A stretch of 64,000 bases of DNA from the NCBI GenBank assembly GCA_046349955.1, contig JAXMBI010000005.1, forward strand, positions 186,001-250,000. Reading direction: 5' to 3'. Below are positions 7,970 to 17,300 of this stretch, in pieces. The notes under the pieces are model-generated. The model had not been told where the DNA came from, did no database searches, and saw nothing but the letters and a program-made list of their open reading frames with translations. The translations under genes and the position numbers were made by a program. This DNA comes from JBGAPH01 sp046349955 (lineage in GTDB: Bacteria; Planctomycetota; Planctomycetia; Pirellulales; JBGAPH01). Every line of letters begins with the position of its first letter. Position 1 is the stretch's first letter.

Positions 7970-9427
7970 TTAGGCCTCGCGGGCGCCCACTTCATGAACA
8001 ACCACCACATTGTGACCGCCCGAGTTCAGCCCGCTGCCTCCGATCACCACCACGCGGTCTCCCGGTGACAGCATGCCTTCGGCGCCGGCCCAGTGGTCGA
8101 TAAAGGCCAGTAGTTCGGGCAGAAAGCGGGCCGGCGCCCCGGGGAGCGGCGTGACGCCCCAATACAAGCACATTTGCCGGATCGTTTGCGGCGAGTCGCT
8201 GACGCCAATCACCGGGACGAATCCCCGCCGCTTGGACACCGCCAGCGCCGTAGCGCCCGAATGCGAGGCGACCACGATCAGCCGCGCGGCCAGCTTGCCG
8301 GCCACGTGCGCCGAACCATAGACCACGGCGTCGGTGATCTGGTGCACGCCCTCGACGGGCACTTCACCCTCGGGCAGTGGCGTGCGGTCTTGATACAGCG
8401 CCTCGGTCGCCAGCGCCACGCGATTGAGCATCTGCACGGCCTCGACCGGGTAGTCGCCGACGGCCGTTTCGCCTGAAAGCATGCAGGCGTCGCCGCCGTC
8501 GAGGATGGCGTTGGCGACGTCGGTCACTTCGGCTCGGGTGGGCCAGCGCGACCGCTGCATGCTGTCCAGCATTTGGGTGGCGATGATCACCGGCTTTTGG
8601 TGCCGATTGCAGGCGGCGATGATCCGCTTCTGCGCCACGGGGATTTGCGCCACGTCGATTTCGACGCCTAGATCGCCGCGGGCGACCATCACGCCGTCGG
8701 CGGCCGAAACGATGGCGTCGAGCGCCGCGAGGGCCTCGGGCTTTTCGATCTTGGCGATCACGCGCGCCCGCGAGCCCCAGCCGCGGAGCATTTGTTTCAG
8801 TTCCTGCACCTCGGCGGGAGAGCGCACGAAGCTGAGGCTCACGAAGTCGGCCTCGTTCTTGGCGGCCCATTCGGCCCAGCGCCGGTCGACATCGCTCATG
8901 GCCGGCGCGCTGAGTTTGGCGCCGGGCAGATTCACGCCTTGCCGGCTGCGCACCAGTCCTCCCTGGACTACTCGGCAAACGACGGCATCCGCGGCTTTCT
9001 CTTCGACGGCCAGGCTCACCGTGCCGTCGGCCAGCATCACACGGTCGCCTGGATCGAGCTCGTCGACCAAGGGATCGTAGGTGACCGTCAGGTCATGAGG
9101 GTCTTCGCCAATCCGCTTGCGGACGAAGCGAAAATGCTCGTTTTCATGGAACTCGAGCTGGCCCCCGGGCAATTCACCGAGCCGCATTTTCGGTCCGGCC
9201 AGGTCGACCAAGATGCCGAGGGGTCGCTTGAGCTCTTCGCCCGCGGCGCGAATCGCCGCCAACGCCTTCTCGTGTTCGACGGTCGACCCGTGGGCCGTGT
9301 TCAAACGGAACACATCGACCCCGGCCTGGATCACGCGCCGCAGCCGCTCGGGGTCGGCACAGGCAGGGCCGTAGGTGGCGACGATCTTGGTCCGCGAGAA
9401 AGGCTGTGCGCCGGGGGAGGGTTGCAT
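7970..9427 (-). CDS. pyk: Pyruvate kinase
   Basis: The 485-residue protein transfers phosphate from phosphoenolpyruvate to ADP, the last step of glycolysis, in the cytoplasm. The order of signatures is complete: TKIVATYGPAC at the N-terminus, VFRLNTAHG, the lid (B) domain about residues 70-170, IAKIEKPEAL with the catalytic Lys, MVARGDLGVEID, KPVIIATQMLDSM, PTRAEVTDVANAILDG and MLSGETAVGDYP, then a C-terminal alpha/beta domain with VVASHSGATA and DRVVVIGGSG. Length is normal for the family. ATG at 9427 is preferred over the TTG codon directly before it. The gene is divergent from the small membrane protein gene at 9602. Confidence 0.97.
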   Translation of the reverse strand: MQPSPGAQPFSRTKIVATYGPACADPERLRRVIQAGVDVFRLNTAHGSTVEHEKALAAIRAAGEELKRPLGILVDLAGPKMRLGELPGGQLEFHENEHFRFVRKRIGEDPHDLTVTYDPLVDELDPGDRVMLADGTVSLAVEEKAADAVVCRVVQGGLVRSRQGVNLPGAKLSAPAMSDVDRRWAEWAAKNEADFVSLSFVRSPAEVQELKQMLRGWGSRARVIAKIEKPEALAALDAIVSAADGVMVARGDLGVEIDVAQIPVAQKRIIAACNRHQKPVIIATQMLDSMQRSRWPTRAEVTDVANAILDGGDACMLSGETAVGDYPVEAVQMLNRVALATEALYQDRTPLPEGEVPVEGVHQITDAVVYGSAHVAGKLAARLIVVASHSGATALAVSKRRGFVPVIGVSDSPQTIRQMCLYWGVTPLPGAPARFLPELLAFIDHWAGAEGMLSPGDRVVVIGGSGLNSGGHNVVVVHEVGAREA

Positions 9428-9601
9428 CAAGACGATCCTTTGTGTTGACGAAGCCCGCCCAGGGCGAGGACAATTTCCGCGCAGGTCGGCCGACGCCTAG
9501 CAATCGTAGGTCGGCGGGCCGCCGGTTCGATCATCAAGCTAGCGGAATCGATGAGAGTCGGCGAGCCGCACCGACCGCGCATCAGGCCAAATCCTTATTT
9601 C

Positions 9602-10165
9602 ATGCATAGTTCGAGCGACATTTCCGCCGCATCCTTGGCGCGCCGACGGCGGCTCCAGGCCTTCGTCCTCGGACTTATTTTCGGCCTGGCGCTGGGGCTG
9701 CTCGCGCTCCTGCTGGGGCTGTTCCTATTTCTCCGCGACAGCCTGCCCCGGATCGCAGAAACTGACTTGGCGGCCGCCCGCGCTCGGTGGCAGGCGGAGG
9801 GACCCCACGACTACGACCTCAAGCTCGAACTCACGGGCAACCAATCTGGGCGCCTCGTCGTGCAAGTGCGCAACGGGCGCCCGCTGAGGGTCGACCGGCA
9901 ACCGGGGCAGTCCCCCCCGCAGCGCACCTGGGACTACTGGACCGTGGCCGGTCTGCTCGATGTGATCGAAGGGGAGTTGAACTGCGCGTCCGACGCAGCC
10001 CAGGACCCTAAAGCCCCGCCGATCGTTGTTCGAGGGGAGTTCGACCCGCGCTACGGATATCCGGCCCGGTTCCGCCGCACATCGCTGGGAGGCGGCGCTG
10101 AGATCGGCTGGCGCGTGCTGGCGTTCGAGCCGCTGCGGCGAGAATTCTCGCCGCCCCTTGAGTAG
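9602..10165 (+). CDS. Membrane-anchored DUF6174-like protein
   Basis: From ATG at 9602 (MHSSSDISAASL) a basic stretch RRRRLQ leads into one strong transmembrane helix (FVLGLIFGLALGLLALLLGL), placing the rest outside the cytoplasmic membrane. The exported part has the order seen in DUF6174 proteins: a Trp followed by HDYDLKLELTG, a VQVRNGRPL strand, a Trp-rich TVAGLLDVIEGEL helix, and a closing DPRYGYPARFRR strand. The function of that family is unknown. Upstream in-frame codons reach 9551 but would place extra charged residues before the anchor. The stop codon at 10163-10165 lies inside a possible promoter for the large gene that follows. Confidence 0.75.
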   Translation: MHSSSDISAASLARRRRLQAFVLGLIFGLALGLLALLLGLFLFLRDSLPRIAETDLAAARARWQAEGPHDYDLKLELTGNQSGRLVVQVRNGRPLRVDRQPGQSPPQRTWDYWTVAGLLDVIEGELNCASDAAQDPKAPPIVVRGEFDPRYGYPARFRRTSLGGGAEIGWRVLAFEPLRREFSPPLE

Positions 10166-10188
10166 CGGCGCTCGTCTCTGGGTATACT
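10158..10188 (+). promoter_or_regulatory. Possible sigma70-type promoter
   Basis: TTGAGT (10158-10163) and TATACT (10183-10188) are 19 bp apart, about 120 bp before the ATG of the 1734-residue protein. The -10 box is good, the spacing long. Planctomycete promoter consensus is not well known, so this is weak. Confidence 0.35.
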
Positions 10189-10309
10189 GGGAGCCGCGCA
10201 TCCGAATGCCACGGCGCCCGACCTCGCAGATTCGTTTGCCCTCCGCGTTCGCGTCTCCCACGCGGGCCGGACGACATTTGCCCACCTGCACCACCAGATT
10301 CGAGCACCC

Positions 10310-13300
10310 ATGAAGTTGTTTGGCTGGCTGCGCCGTTGTTCGCCTTCGCGCACTCTCCTGCGGCTCGAGCCTCTCGAGGCTCGGCGGCTGCTCTCCGTAA
10401 CCCCAGGCAACGAGTGGTCGTACACGCTCAAGTCCCCCCTGGGGCCGGGTACGATCGAGCGGACCGTGCATGGCGGCCTGCCCGAGAACTACGTGGCGCC
10501 GGCCTACGTGCCCAGCGTGAATGAGTCGCCGCTGATGCCGCTGGGAACGCTCGACCCCGATACGAGCGTCGGCGGGTTCAACATCGACCTCCTCGAAGGT
10601 CCTGACCTGCAGACCAACCCCGCGGCCGAGGCGGTGTTCGCGCGGGCGGCCCAGTTCTGGGAGAGCGTGCTCTCCGACCCCATCACCGTGCGGCTCGACG
10701 TCGACTTCACGAGCGTCGGCTTTTCGAGCGCCAGCGTGGTGGGCAGCACCGATGTGCAGAACCTGAACTTTGAGTACAGCGACGTCCGCGCGCGGCTGAC
10801 CTACGACGCGGCGCCGAACGAATCGTTGGTCAACAGCCTGCCCGCCGTCGGCGCGTTGAACTTCAGCCTGCCGGCGGGGCCCGAACTGCTCCAATTGACC
10901 ACCGGCGGGAACAACCCGGTCATGGCGCTGACGCGGGCCAACGCCCTGGCCTTGGGCTTCACCAACCTGGTCACCGGGACCAAGACATCCGCCTTTTCGC
11001 CCGGCGTGATCATCGACGGCTCGATCAAGTTCAACAGCGCCTTCAGCTTCGACCTCGACAGCAGCGATGGAGTCAGCCCCGGCACGATCGACCTCGAAAG
11101 CGTGGCGATCCACGAGATCGGCCATGCGCTCGGGTTCTTCAGCACGGTCGACGTGGTCGACGCGGTGCTCGACGCGGGGAGCCCTCCGACCACGGTCTTC
11201 CCCCAGCCGCTCGACCTGTTCCGTCTGGCGCCGGGCCAAGGCCCGAACTTCTCGACCGCCACGCGGGTGCTGACCACCGGCGGCGACCAAGTGGTCTACG
11301 ACGGCCAGTTCGACATTAGCCAATATAAGGCCGCCTTTGCGGCCGGGATTCCAAACCTGGCCACGGGCGACATCGTGATGTCGACCGGCCGCGCCACGGG
11401 CGACACGCAGCAGGCCAGCCACTACAAGGCGGGGGAGACTTCCGGCTTCCAGGGGTTGATGGATCCGACGATCAACTTCCAAGAGATCCTCCCCTTCACG
11501 CAGACCGATCTACGGTTGTTCGGGCTGATCGGCTGGGACACGGTGAACAACGGCCTATTCGCCCCGGCGCCCACGGTCACCGTCACGCCGAAGACGACGA
11601 ACGACGCCACGCCGTCGCTGAGCGGCGCCCTCACGGCGGGAGTTCCGGCGACCGCCAGCGTCTATGTCGGAATTCCGGGCGCGCTGGGCACGAACTCGGC
11701 CACGCTCACGGCCGACGGCCCCTCGACCTTGGCGGGCGCCTTCGTGCTGTCGAACGACGCGAGCAGTCAGGCCAAGATCGTGCGGGCCGAGCTGATCCTG
11801 CCGGGGGTTGGTTCGTTCGGCAATATTATTCCCGACTTCCACATGAACACCCAGACGGGGGGCGGAGCGGGAGCCGTTACTGACTTTGAGGCGGGCGCAG
11901 GCGAACCGGCGACCGTGGGCCTCATTAGCCCCGTGTCCGACGCCGTGACCGACGATGGCGACCAGTTCAACATCAGCAAGACGCTGGTCATGAACTTCAG
12001 CGACTTCAATCCGGGCGAATCGATCTCCTGGCGGATCGACATCGATCCGGGAGGGGTGGCGGGCAACCAGTTGGCCGGCGCGGTGCTCGTGGTGACCTGG
12101 GACAACGGCCTCTCGACCCGTGGCACGCTGGCCGCGATCGGCCCAGCCAACTCCGATGCGTCGACCGTGACCGTCGTGCAGAACCGGGCGTTCAAGGCCA
12201 CCAACAACGGCGATGGGACCTGGACCCTGGCCGACAACGTGCTGCCGGCGCTGGCGGCCGGAAGCTACGACGTACAGGTGACCGCCTGGGACGAATCGGA
12301 GGCCCGCGCCCAGGATGCCACGGTCAACGAGCTGGTCATCGACCAGACGCCGCCGACGGCCGATATCGTCGACGTGACGCCCGATCCGCGCAGCACGGCG
12401 GTCAGCTCGATTCAGATCGTGTTCAGCGAGGCGGTGACCGGCCTCGACTTGGCGGACCTGGCGCTGACCCGCAACGGGGGGCCCAACCTGCTGACCGGCA
12501 GCGAGTCGCTGACCACGGGCGACAACATCACGTTCACGCTGAGCGGGCTGGCTTCCTTGACGGGGGTGGGCGGAAACTACGCCCTCACATTGACGGCCGC
12601 CGGTTCCGGCATCACGGACACTGCGGGCAATGCGCTCGTAGCAAACGCCAGCGACGCCTGGGTGGTCGACACTTCGGCCCCGACGGCCGACATTGTCGAC
12701 GTGACGCCTGACCCCCGCAGCACTGCGGTCAGCTCGATCCAAATCGTGTTTAGCGAGGCCGTGACCGGGTTCAACCTGGCGGACCTGGCGCTGACCCGCA
12801 ACGGGGGGCCGAATCTGCTGACCGGCGGCGAGTCGCTGACCACGGGCGACAACATCACGTTCACGCTGAGCGGGCTGACGGCGCTGACGGGCAATCAGGG
12901 AACCTACACGCTCGCGTTGACGGCCGCCGGCTCGGGCATCACGGATACGTCGTCCAATGCGCTGGCCGCGGACGCCAGCGACGCCTGGAGCATGACGATC
13001 GTCGAAGCGCAGGCGGAGAACTTTAGCAGTCGGACGTCCGGCAACGGCCATCAGTGGTCGATCGTCGACCAAGAGGTGGCGGGCGTGGGCAGCTTCACTG
13101 GGGCCACCGGCCCAGGCTCCGACTTCTTGCAGGCACTGACGCTGGCCGGGCAAGACAGCCCGCAGGCCAACGTCGCGCCGGCCGTTCCCAGCGTCGACTA
13201 CGTCGTCCAGATCGCAACTCCCGGCATCTACGACCTCAAGCTGCGCGTCGCCGGCGTCAGCTCGTCGAGCGATTCGTTGTGGGCGCAGGTGACCACGGGC

Positions 13301-15514
13301 AGCTTGTTCAACGCCCAGGGCAACTCGCTCACCAGCGGCGCACTGCAGATCGCCACGAACATTACGGGCAGTTTCACCGACGCGAGCGCCGGACGCTGGG
13401 AGCTGGGCGCGGGTACGCACACGATTCGGATCTCGATGCGCGAATCGGGAGCCGCCATCGACCGCCTGCAGCTTGTTCCGCTTGCACCTGTGGCGATCAA
13501 TGGAACCACCGAGGTGCAAGCCGAGGCGTTCGCCCGTCGGCAGTCGGCATCCGGCCACTCGTGGCTGGTCGTCGATCAGGAAACGGCCGGCGTCGGCGCC
13601 TTCACCGGCGCCACCGGGCCGGCGCTCGACTACGTGCAGGCGCTCACCACGGCGGGCCAAGACAGTGCAACGGTCGCGCTCGCTCCGAGCGCCACGTACA
13701 TCGAGTACGCGATTCAAGTCCCCACCGCAGGGGTCTACGACCTGAAGCTACGGACCACTGGGCCCAGCGGCACCAGCGACTCGCTCTGGGTCGAGGTACC
13801 CTCGGGCAGCCTGTTCGACGCGCAGGCGAATCCGATCGTAAGCGGCGGACTGAACGTCGCCACAGGCTTGACGAGCGCCTTCGCCTTGCGGAACGCCGGC
13901 CGCTGGGAGCTGAGCGCCGGCACGCACACGATTCGCATTTCGATGCGCGAGTCGGGCGCCGCGCTCGACGCGCTGCAAATCGTGCCCCCCGCGGCCACGC
14001 CGATCGTCGGCACGACGGTGATCCAGGCCGAAAGCTTCACGCGCCGGCAGAGTGGCAACGGCCACCAGTGGTCGGTCGTCGACCAGGAGACCGTGGGAAC
14101 GGGCGGCTTCTCGGGAGCGACCGGTCCTGCCCTCGACTACGTGCAAGCGCTCACGCCCACGTTCCAAGACAGTGCCAGCCAGAACAACGCCCCCGCCGCC
14201 CCGTCGATCGAATACGACATCGTCATCTCGGCGGCGGGCGTCTACCAGCTCGACCTGCGGGCCGCAGGCATCAGCGGCACGAGCGACTCGCTCTGGATCG
14301 AAGCGCCCACCGGGCTCCTCCGCGACGCCCAAGGCAACTCCTTCGCCGCCGGCGCACTGCAAATCCAAACGAACTCCACCGGCGTGTTCACCTTGCAGAA
14401 CGCTGGGCGCTGGGAGTTCGCTGCGGGCACGCACACCATTCGCATTTCGATGGCCGAATCGGGCGCGGCGGTCGACTCGCTGCAGATCGCCGCCGTGGCC
14501 CCCGTTTCCATTTCCGGAACCACGACCATCCAGGCCGAGGACTTCGTTCGCCGCCTGTCGGGCAACGGCCACCAATGGGCCGTGGTCGATCAAGATCTGC
14601 CCGGCGTGGGCAGTTTCACGGGCGCCACAGGCGCCGCCCAAGACTTCTTGCAATCGCTGACCCTGGCAGGCCAAGACAGCGCGACGACCAATGTGGCGCC
14701 GGCGGCGCCGTGGGTCGAATACTCGATTCAGGTCGCTACCGCGGGCATCTACGATCTCAAGGCGCGCGTGGCCGGCATCAGCAGCGCCAGCGATTCGCTG
14801 TGGATCGGTGTGCCCACCGGCAGCCTGTTCAACGCCCAGGGGAACTCGGTGTCGAGCGGCAGTCTGCAGATCGGCACGAATTCGACGGGCGCCTTTACGC
14901 TGGTCAATGCCGGGCGGTGGGAACTCGCTGCGGGCACGCACACGATCCGCATCTCGATGCGCGAGTCGGGGGCGGCCATCGACGCGCTGCAAATCAGCCC
15001 GCCAACGCCTACGGTGATCGCCGGCACGACGACGATCCAGGCCGAGGATTTCTCGCGGCGGGCGAGCGGGAATGGCCACCAATACTGGGTGGCGGATCAG
15101 GAGACCCCCGGAGTCGGTTCGTTCACCGGCGCCACTGGGCCCAGCGCGGACTTCGTGCAAGCGCTTACGATGGCGGCCGCCGATAGCCCCAGCGCCGTGC
15201 TGTCGCCCGGCACGCCCTTCGTCGAGTTCGACATCACCGTGGGCACGGCCGGGGTGTACGAGTTGAAACTGCGCGTCGCAGGCATCAGCACCTCGAGCGA
15301 CAGCCTGTTTGTGGAGGCTCCGACGGGCACGCTGCAAGACGCTCAAGGCAACCCCACCGTTGGCAGCGGCCTGCAAATTGCCACTAATATCACGGGGGCC
15401 TTCGAACTGCGGAGCGCGGGGCGCTGGACGCTAAGCGCGGGTCTGAATCGGATTCGGATTTCGATGCGGGAATCGGGGGCCGCAATCGATTCGTTGCAGT
15501 TGGCCCAGGTCTAA
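10310..15514 (+). CDS. Giant exported metalloprotease-like protein with five tandem modules
   Basis: The 1734-residue product starts with a LEPR-XLL leader (LEPLEARRLLS, residues 19-29). Residues about 60-420 resemble the planctomycete/PEP-CTERM-associated NF038122-type metalloprotease, with zinc motif HEIGHALGFFS (H268, E269, H272); a third His is not in the usual metzincin place, and an Asp after it (FFSTVD) may serve instead. Residues about 425-680 hold an Ig-like and a LamG/cadherin-like segment. Two nearly identical Ig-like units (about 109 residues) follow, starting near 682 and 791. Residues about 900-1734 are five copies of a 169-residue module with conserved QAExF, GNGHQW, GATGP, YDLKLRVAG and AGTHTIRISMRESGAA. 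These resemble CBM6-like beta-sandwiches, so binding to a polysaccharide is a reasonable inference. There is no C-terminal anchor. Confidence 0.85.
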   Translation: MKLFGWLRRCSPSRTLLRLEPLEARRLLSVTPGNEWSYTLKSPLGPGTIERTVHGGLPENYVAPAYVPSVNESPLMPLGTLDPDTSVGGFNIDLLEGPDLQTNPAAEAVFARAAQFWESVLSDPITVRLDVDFTSVGFSSASVVGSTDVQNLNFEYSDVRARLTYDAAPNESLVNSLPAVGALNFSLPAGPELLQLTTGGNNPVMALTRANALALGFTNLVTGTKTSAFSPGVIIDGSIKFNSAFSFDLDSSDGVSPGTIDLESVAIHEIGHALGFFSTVDVVDAVLDAGSPPTTVFPQPLDLFRLAPGQGPNFSTATRVLTTGGDQVVYDGQFDISQYKAAFAAGIPNLATGDIVMSTGRATGDTQQASHYKAGETSGFQGLMDPTINFQEILPFTQTDLRLFGLIGWDTVNNGLFAPAPTVTVTPKTTNDATPSLSGALTAGVPATASVYVGIPGALGTNSATLTADGPSTLAGAFVLSNDASSQAKIVRAELILPGVGSFGNIIPDFHMNTQTGGGAGAVTDFEAGAGEPATVGLISPVSDAVTDDGDQFNISKTLVMNFSDFNPGESISWRIDIDPGGVAGNQLAGAVLVVTWDNGLSTRGTLAAIGPANSDASTVTVVQNRAFKATNNGDGTWTLADNVLPALAAGSYDVQVTAWDESEARAQDATVNELVIDQTPPTADIVDVTPDPRSTAVSSIQIVFSEAVTGLDLADLALTRNGGPNLLTGSESLTTGDNITFTLSGLASLTGVGGNYALTLTAAGSGITDTAGNALVANASDAWVVDTSAPTADIVDVTPDPRSTAVSSIQIVFSEAVTGFNLADLALTRNGGPNLLTGGESLTTGDNITFTLSGLTALTGNQGTYTLALTAAGSGITDTSSNALAADASDAWSMTIVEAQAENFSSRTSGNGHQWSIVDQEVAGVGSFTGATGPGSDFLQALTLAGQDSPQANVAPAVPSVDYVVQIATPGIYDLKLRVAGVSSSSDSLWAQVTTGSLFNAQGNSLTSGALQIATNITGSFTDASAGRWELGAGTHTIRISMRESGAAIDRLQLVPLAPVAINGTTEVQAEAFARRQSASGHSWLVVDQETAGVGAFTGATGPALDYVQALTTAGQDSATVALAPSATYIEYAIQVPTAGVYDLKLRTTGPSGTSDSLWVEVPSGSLFDAQANPIVSGGLNVATGLTSAFALRNAGRWELSAGTHTIRISMRESGAALDALQIVPPAATPIVGTTVIQAESFTRRQSGNGHQWSVVDQETVGTGGFSGATGPALDYVQALTPTFQDSASQNNAPAAPSIEYDIVISAAGVYQLDLRAAGISGTSDSLWIEAPTGLLRDAQGNSFAAGALQIQTNSTGVFTLQNAGRWEFAAGTHTIRISMAESGAAVDSLQIAAVAPVSISGTTTIQAEDFVRRLSGNGHQWAVVDQDLPGVGSFTGATGAAQDFLQSLTLAGQDSATTNVAPAAPWVEYSIQVATAGIYDLKARVAGISSASDSLWIGVPTGSLFNAQGNSVSSGSLQIGTNSTGAFTLVNAGRWELAAGTHTIRISMRESGAAIDALQISPPTPTVIAGTTTIQAEDFSRRASGNGHQYWVADQETPGVGSFTGATGPSADFVQALTMAAADSPSAVLSPGTPFVEFDITVGTAGVYELKLRVAGISTSSDSLFVEAPTGTLQDAQGNPTVGSGLQIATNITGAFELRSAGRWTLSAGLNRIRISMRESGAAIDSLQLAQV
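12353..13006 (+). repeat. Two tandem Ig-like units, about 327-bp period
   Basis: The unit starting PTADIVDVTPDPRSTAVSS occurs at 12353 and again at 12680. The two are almost identical at both protein and DNA level, apart from scattered silent changes and a divergent stretch after GLxxLTG, which points to a recent internal duplication. Confidence 0.85.
13010..15514 (+). repeat. Five tandem modules with an exact 507-bp period
   Basis: The codon for the Q of the QAE motif falls at 13010, 13517, 14024, 14531 and 15038, each exactly 507 bp (169 codons) apart, and the last copy ends with the gene. DNA identity is high but not perfect, with many third-position differences. Confidence 0.9.
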
Positions 15515-15657
15515 GCAACGTATTTCTTGCGTCGGCGCGCCCTCGCGGCTAGCTTGAAGGTGGGCGGCCAACCGGATTTGCACCCCTTCGGCGGAGGTCT
15601 GGCAAGCATGTGGCAGGCACAGCAGGCGGTTCGCGCGGCAACGGCAGCGCGAGCGCG

Positions 15658-15780
15658 ATGAGCGACCGGCACACGCCCGAGACGCCGCCGGTTCCAAGGC
15701 GCGGTTGGCGGCGGTTCTCGCGATTCAGCCTGCGCGGCTTGTTGCTGTTGACGACCCTGGCCGCGCTTCAACTAGGCTGG
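15658..15780 (+). repeat. Direct repeat copy 1 (duplicated gene start)
   Basis: These 123 bp match 16567-16689 with three mismatches, at an offset of 909 bp. They encode MSDRHTPETPPVPRRGWRRF and the transmembrane helix ending LQLGW. Similarity stops sharply at 15780. Confidence 0.9.
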
Positions 15781-16570
15781 ACGCCCCATGATCTCTTTCC
15801 CGGCAGCTACGCGGTGGCCGCCGGCACCTACCGCCTCGCCGGCGCCGATGTTTCGGCGAACGACGAAAACCTGCTTAGCTATGTCGCCAGCCGCCAACTT
15901 CACCGACACCTCGATCCGCACCGAAGGACTGACCGAGGGAACGGCAACCTGATCGTCGTCGCCCGCTTGGACCCTGACTATCTCGACGGCTATCTCGGGC
16001 TCATCGACCATGGCGGCTTGCTGCAGATTCTACGGATCGACCAAGGCGCCCGGAAGTGCTCAACCAGATCGACGTTGGCGACCAAGGGATCGACGCCACT
16101 GCCGACGTGCTCCTCCAACTCGACGTGTTCGGCTCGGAGGCTCAGCCTGACCGCCTGGCGCCCCGGCCAGCCGATGCCGGCCCTCAAGTCATCGCCACCG
16201 ACGACAACTACGCGAACGGGGTGGCGGGGCTGCTCTACAACGAAGACGACTTCGAGTCGGTCGGCGTCTTCCGTTTCGCTCAGGCGTCGAGCCTGAGGAT
16301 CATCGATTTGCTGGCAGGCGACGCCAACGGCGACGGCTCGGTTGACCTACGGACTTCGGCATTCTCAAAACCAACTTCGGCTCGGGCACAACGCGGGCGC
16401 AGGGCGATTTCAATGGCGATGGGTCGGTCGATCTGACCGACTTCGGCATCCTGAAAGCAAACTTCGGCAAATCGGGAACCCTGGCGGTTCCGGAGCCGTG
16501 CAGTTGGATGTTGGCCGCGGCGGGACTAGTGGGCTTGCTCGCGTCGCGGCGTCGGTTGGGAGCGCGATGA
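15781..16570 (+). pseudogene. Frameshifted PEP-CTERM / dockerin protein remnant
   Basis: Reading across frames recovers a secreted-protein tail. First comes DLFPGSYAVAAGTYRLAG, then NFTDTSIRTEGLTEG in another frame from about 15893, then LIVVARLDPDYLDGYLGL back in the first frame. EVLNQIDVGDQGIDATADV and FESVGVFRF follow in a third frame from about 16052. After a 1-nt loss near 16350 in GDGSVDL-(T)-DFGIL, two dockerin-like EF-hands follow (GDANGDGSVDL, GDFNGDGSVDLTDFGILKAN). The end is a clear PEP-CTERM anchor: VPEPCSWMLAAAGLVGLL, then SRRRLGAR and a stop. At least four frame changes rule out one sequencing slip. The original start is gone, replaced by the duplicated 123-bp gene start at 15658. 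Its stop overlaps the ATG of the next gene (ATGA). Confidence 0.75.
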
Positions 16571-16689
16571 GCGACCGGCACACGCCCGAGGCGCCGCCGG
16601 TTCCAAGGCGCGGTTGGCGGCGGTTCTCGCGATTCAGCCTGCGCGGCTTGTTGCTGTTGACGACCTTGGCCGCGCTCCAACTAGGCTGG
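16567..16689 (+). repeat. Direct repeat copy 2 (intact gene start)
   Basis: This is the intact counterpart of 15658-15780: 120 of 123 bases agree. It continues smoothly into the LRR-like gene, so it is likely the source copy. Confidence 0.9.
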
Positions 16690-17238
16690 TCCGTGGAGCG
16701 GGCGCGGCGGCAGCAGCGCGCCGTGGCGGCGGTGCAGGCCATCGGCGGCTACGTGTCGTTCGCCCAGGGGCACTCCTCGGTCGCAGAGGCCGAGCAGCCC
16801 GACTGGCGGCCGCACTGGGCGCCGGAGTGGATTCCTGACCAGTATCTGCAGCGGCCTGAAGGCGTGTGGGTGCCGGGTTCCGACGCGACCGACTTTTCGT
16901 TTTTGGGCGATCTGCCGACCTTGAAAACGGCCTGTTTGCTCAATTGCCAGCACTTCGACGACGCCGACCTCCGGCTTCTCGTGCGCGCCAAGGGGCTGCG
17001 GCTGGTGAGCCTGGTCGGCAGCGGAATTTCAAACGCCGGGGTGGCCGAACTGCAGCGGCTGCCGAAGCTGCAGATCCTGCAACTGCGCGGCACACGGATC
17101 GATGATCGCGCGATCCCTTACTTGCGCAAGCTGCGCTCGTTGGCCGAACTCGACGTCTTCGACACCGACCTCAGCCGCGCGGGGGTCGCGCAGCTCGCCG
17201 TGGATCTGCCCCGCTGCCAACTATTCCAGCGGCCGTAG
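16567..17238 (+). CDS. Membrane-anchored leucine-rich-repeat-like protein
   Basis: ATG at 16567 begins MSDRHTPEAPPVPRRGWRRF followed by a single transmembrane helix (SLRGLLLLTTLAALQLGW) and an SVERARRQQRAVAAVQAIGG segment, the standard N-terminus of a large planctomycete family of one-helix proteins with LRR-like tails. Residues about 120-215 hold four irregular leucine-rich repeats (LPTLKTACLLNC, LVRAKGLRLVSLVGSGI, LPKLQILQLRGTRI, LRSLAELDVFDTDL). The role of the family is unknown; LRRs usually bind proteins. The open frame extends to 16342 upstream, but those residues are an out-of-frame reading of the pseudogene, so I use 16567, where the ATGA overlap suggests past translational coupling. 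Confidence 0.8.
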   Translation: MSDRHTPEAPPVPRRGWRRFSRFSLRGLLLLTTLAALQLGWSVERARRQQRAVAAVQAIGGYVSFAQGHSSVAEAEQPDWRPHWAPEWIPDQYLQRPEGVWVPGSDATDFSFLGDLPTLKTACLLNCQHFDDADLRLLVRAKGLRLVSLVGSGISNAGVAELQRLPKLQILQLRGTRIDDRAIPYLRKLRSLAELDVFDTDLSRAGVAQLAVDLPRCQLFQRP

Positions 17239-17300
17239 ACCGACGGGTGCGCGGCGGCGGCGAGCGATGGGCGTTGCCGAGACCTTGCCCGCCCCGCTCA

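Noticed and set aside
9725..11482. Minus-strand open frame of 585 codons opposite two genes
   Set aside because: It is antisense to a membrane protein and the protease-like gene, with low-complexity Arg/Val/Gly composition and no motif.
16328..16480. Cellulosome-like scaffold based on dockerin motifs
   Set aside because: No cohesin partner is identified, and the EF-hand repeats here are of the general planctomycete type, often acting without a cellulosome.
16342..16566. N-terminal extension of the LRR-like gene
   Set aside because: It reads the PEP-CTERM remnant in the wrong frame; the ATG at 16567 starts the conserved family N-terminus.
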